Shown here piece by piece: positions 62,818 through 64,000 of a stretch of DNA of 64,000 nt. The first letter of the stretch is position 1. Each line of letters opens with the position of its first letter. A program made the translations under genes and the position numbers. The notes under the pieces are model-generated. The model ran no database searches and was not told the origin of the DNA. It was given only the letters and a program-made list of their open reading frames with translations. Origin of the DNA: Owenweeksia sp048267305 (GTDB lineage Bacteria > Bacteroidota > Bacteroidia > Flavobacteriales > Schleiferiaceae); NCBI GenBank assembly GCA_048267305.1, contig JBLWXT010000002.1, forward strand, positions 189,713-253,712, read 5' to 3'.

Positions 62818-63567
62818 ATGAATTTAACACTGAAAATTTGGCGTCAGAAAAACGCAGATACCAAGGGACAGATGGAAACCTATCCCGTATCTGATATTTC
62901 CCCTGATATGTCTTTTCTGGAAATGCTTGATGTTCTTAATGATGGTCTTATAGAAAGCGGCAAAGAGCCGGTGGCTTTTGATCATGATTGCCGTGAGGGT
63001 ATATGTGGGATGTGCTCCCTGTATATCAACGGTAGGGCGCATGGCCCGGATCGCGAGATCACTACATGTCAGTTGCACATGCGCTCTTTTAAGGATGGAG
63101 ATACCATTTTTATTGAGCCCTGGAGAGCTGCTGCCTTTCCTGTTGTAAAGGACTTGGTGGTTGATCGTTCTTCTTTTGACCGTATTATGAATGCCGGTGG
63201 TTTTGTTTCGGTAAACACTTCTGGTAATACTATTGATGCTAACAGTATTCCCGTGCCTAAGCACGATGCCGATACTGCTTTCGACTCAGCAACCTGTATT
63301 GGTTGTGGAGCTTGTGTAGCGGCTTGTAAAAACGCATCTGCCATGTTGTTTACATCAGCTAAGGTATCTCAGCTGGCACTCTTGCCACAAGGTAAGGTAG
63401 AAGCCACTGATCGTGTGCTTAACATGGTACATCAAATGGATGTGGAAGGCTTTGGTAACTGTACCAATACTGGAGCTTGTGAAGTAGAATGTCCGAAGGG
63501 AATTTCGTTAGAAAACATAGCACGTATGAACCGTGAATACCTTTCAGCTTCTTTGGTAAGCGAATAG
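62818..63567 (+). CDS. sdhB: succinate dehydrogenase iron-sulfur subunit
   Basis: 249 residues with three Fe-S sites. The 2Fe-2S ligands are in DCREGICGMCSLYINGR and a later TTCQLHM; the 4Fe-4S site is in CIGCGACVAAC; the last is in CTNTGACEVECPKGI. It passes electrons from SdhA to the membrane quinone site. It is third in the sdh operon, 60 bp after sdhA, and is followed by a terminator. Confidence 0.96.
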   Translation: MNLTLKIWRQKNADTKGQMETYPVSDISPDMSFLEMLDVLNDGLIESGKEPVAFDHDCREGICGMCSLYINGRAHGPDREITTCQLHMRSFKDGDTIFIEPWRAAAFPVVKDLVVDRSSFDRIMNAGGFVSVNTSGNTIDANSIPVPKHDADTAFDSATCIGCGACVAACKNASAMLFTSAKVSQLALLPQGKVEATDRVLNMVHQMDVEGFGNCTNTGACEVECPKGISLENIARMNREYLSASLVSE

Positions 63568-63590
63568 AATAAAGTCTATAAATAATATTT

Positions 63591-63627
63591 AATCCCGTTT
63601 AGGTTTTTCCTAGACGGGATTTTTATT
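63591..63627 (+). terminator. Rho-independent terminator of sdhCAB
   Basis: A 13-bp stem with one G-U or mismatch pair, AATCCCGTTTAGG (63591-63603) with CCTAGACGGGATT (63609-63621), a TTTTT loop and a following T-rich run. Confidence 0.85.
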
Positions 63628-64000
63628 TCGGACAATCCGGTGTCTACACATGAGTTATAAGTATTACAACATCTATTTGTCTGAAGGCTCTGGCTACTAA
63701 CTACATTTGATCCAGAAATATAAGCTCGTTTAATTAAATAAGACCAACAAGATATTTAACAGGTGGCTTTGATAATGCAGTATCAACTATTAAATCTTTC
63801 ATTATTAAAAGAGATTTGTGTCTTGCTATTTGGATGTTACTTTTTTTTAATGTTAATGGATGACTTGGGATCGCGGATCAGCGTAATTTTATGGGGAGTA
63901 ACTAATTTCAGGCAAATATTTTCTCCATTCTAAAGAGGAACAAAGAAACATTGGTGACCCCTCGCAGATTGGCCCTGAAGAGCTTGATCTGCGCATTGAA
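63628..64000. other. right-edge region, no confident gene
   Basis: About 370 bp with no supported start codon and frame. From about 63904 to the edge one plus-strand frame is open (...GKYFLHSKEEQRNIGDPSQ...), and minus-strand frames are open too. The text looks protein-coding, but it lacks a start in view, so it may be a fragment or a gene continuing past the window. Confidence 0.3.

Noticed and set aside
63900..64000. Gene starting at the right edge
   Set aside because: An open frame exists, but no start codon or family signature can be supported within the window.

Overview
The window comes from a member of the Bacteroidota, most likely Flavobacteriales. The signs are TAnnTTTG-type -7 promoter elements, proteins with the type IX secretion (CHU_C / gliding motility-associated) C-terminus, a TANFOR-type giant protein, a DUF2480 protein, head-GIN (DUF2807) and PepSY-like secreted proteins, and a SUF cluster in the order A-B-C-D-S-E-DUF59. 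Genus-level assignment is not possible from sequence inspection alone.

Layout. (1) 1-631: chromosomal edge with a START-like protein and the start of a membrane protein. (2) 632-12508: a tRNA-Met(CAT) gene carrying an integrated 11.8-kb element. It is bounded by a 23-bp direct repeat of the tRNA 3' end (686-708 and 12486-12508). It encodes a tyrosine recombinase next to the intact tRNA, a divergent SRAP/HMCES-like protein, a 3.16-kb IS1595-family insertion with two passenger genes (P63C and Bro-N), and a two-gene minus-strand operon: a 990-aa reverse transcriptase fused to a C-terminal nitrilase domain (DRT type 1-like), followed by a membrane-anchored NACHT/STAND-like NTPase. This operon is the most interesting cargo and looks like an anti-phage defence system. 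(3) 12509-24620: housekeeping and envelope genes: thioredoxin-like protein, 3-hydroxyacyl-CoA dehydrogenase, TlpA-like lipoprotein, GT39 glycosyltransferase, phosphosugar mutase, head-GIN lipoprotein, small membrane proteins, an internally deleted IS4-type element, PepSY-like protein, SCO protein and a small lipoprotein. (4) 24621-33325: a long minus-strand SUF iron-sulfur assembly cluster (sufA to DUF2480) interrupted by a methyltransferase and two four-helix-bundle genes. (5) 33532-41171: two tandem paralogous giant surface proteins, each with 16 repeats of about 70 residues and a T9SS sorting domain. (6) 41199-44232: thiL and a tandem pair of secreted beta-rich paralogs. (7) 44234-56757: a TPR-HTH membrane regulator followed by a tight operon of TANFOR protein, fibronectin-III protein and beta-barrel. 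The block is bracketed by a duplicated 3' end of an alpha/beta hydrolase gene. (8) 56780-63567: hydrolase, TPR protein, aminopeptidase P, and sdhCAB.

How the parts work together. The suf genes form one Fe-S biogenesis unit with a promoter upstream of sufA. The sdhCAB operon encodes a Fe-S flavoenzyme that would be a client of that unit. The TANFOR, FN3 and barrel genes are nearly abutting and probably build one cell-surface structure controlled by the adjacent TPR-HTH protein. The tRNA island is self-contained: integrase, attachment sites, arm-type repeats, its own terminator replacing the tRNA terminator, and defence cargo.
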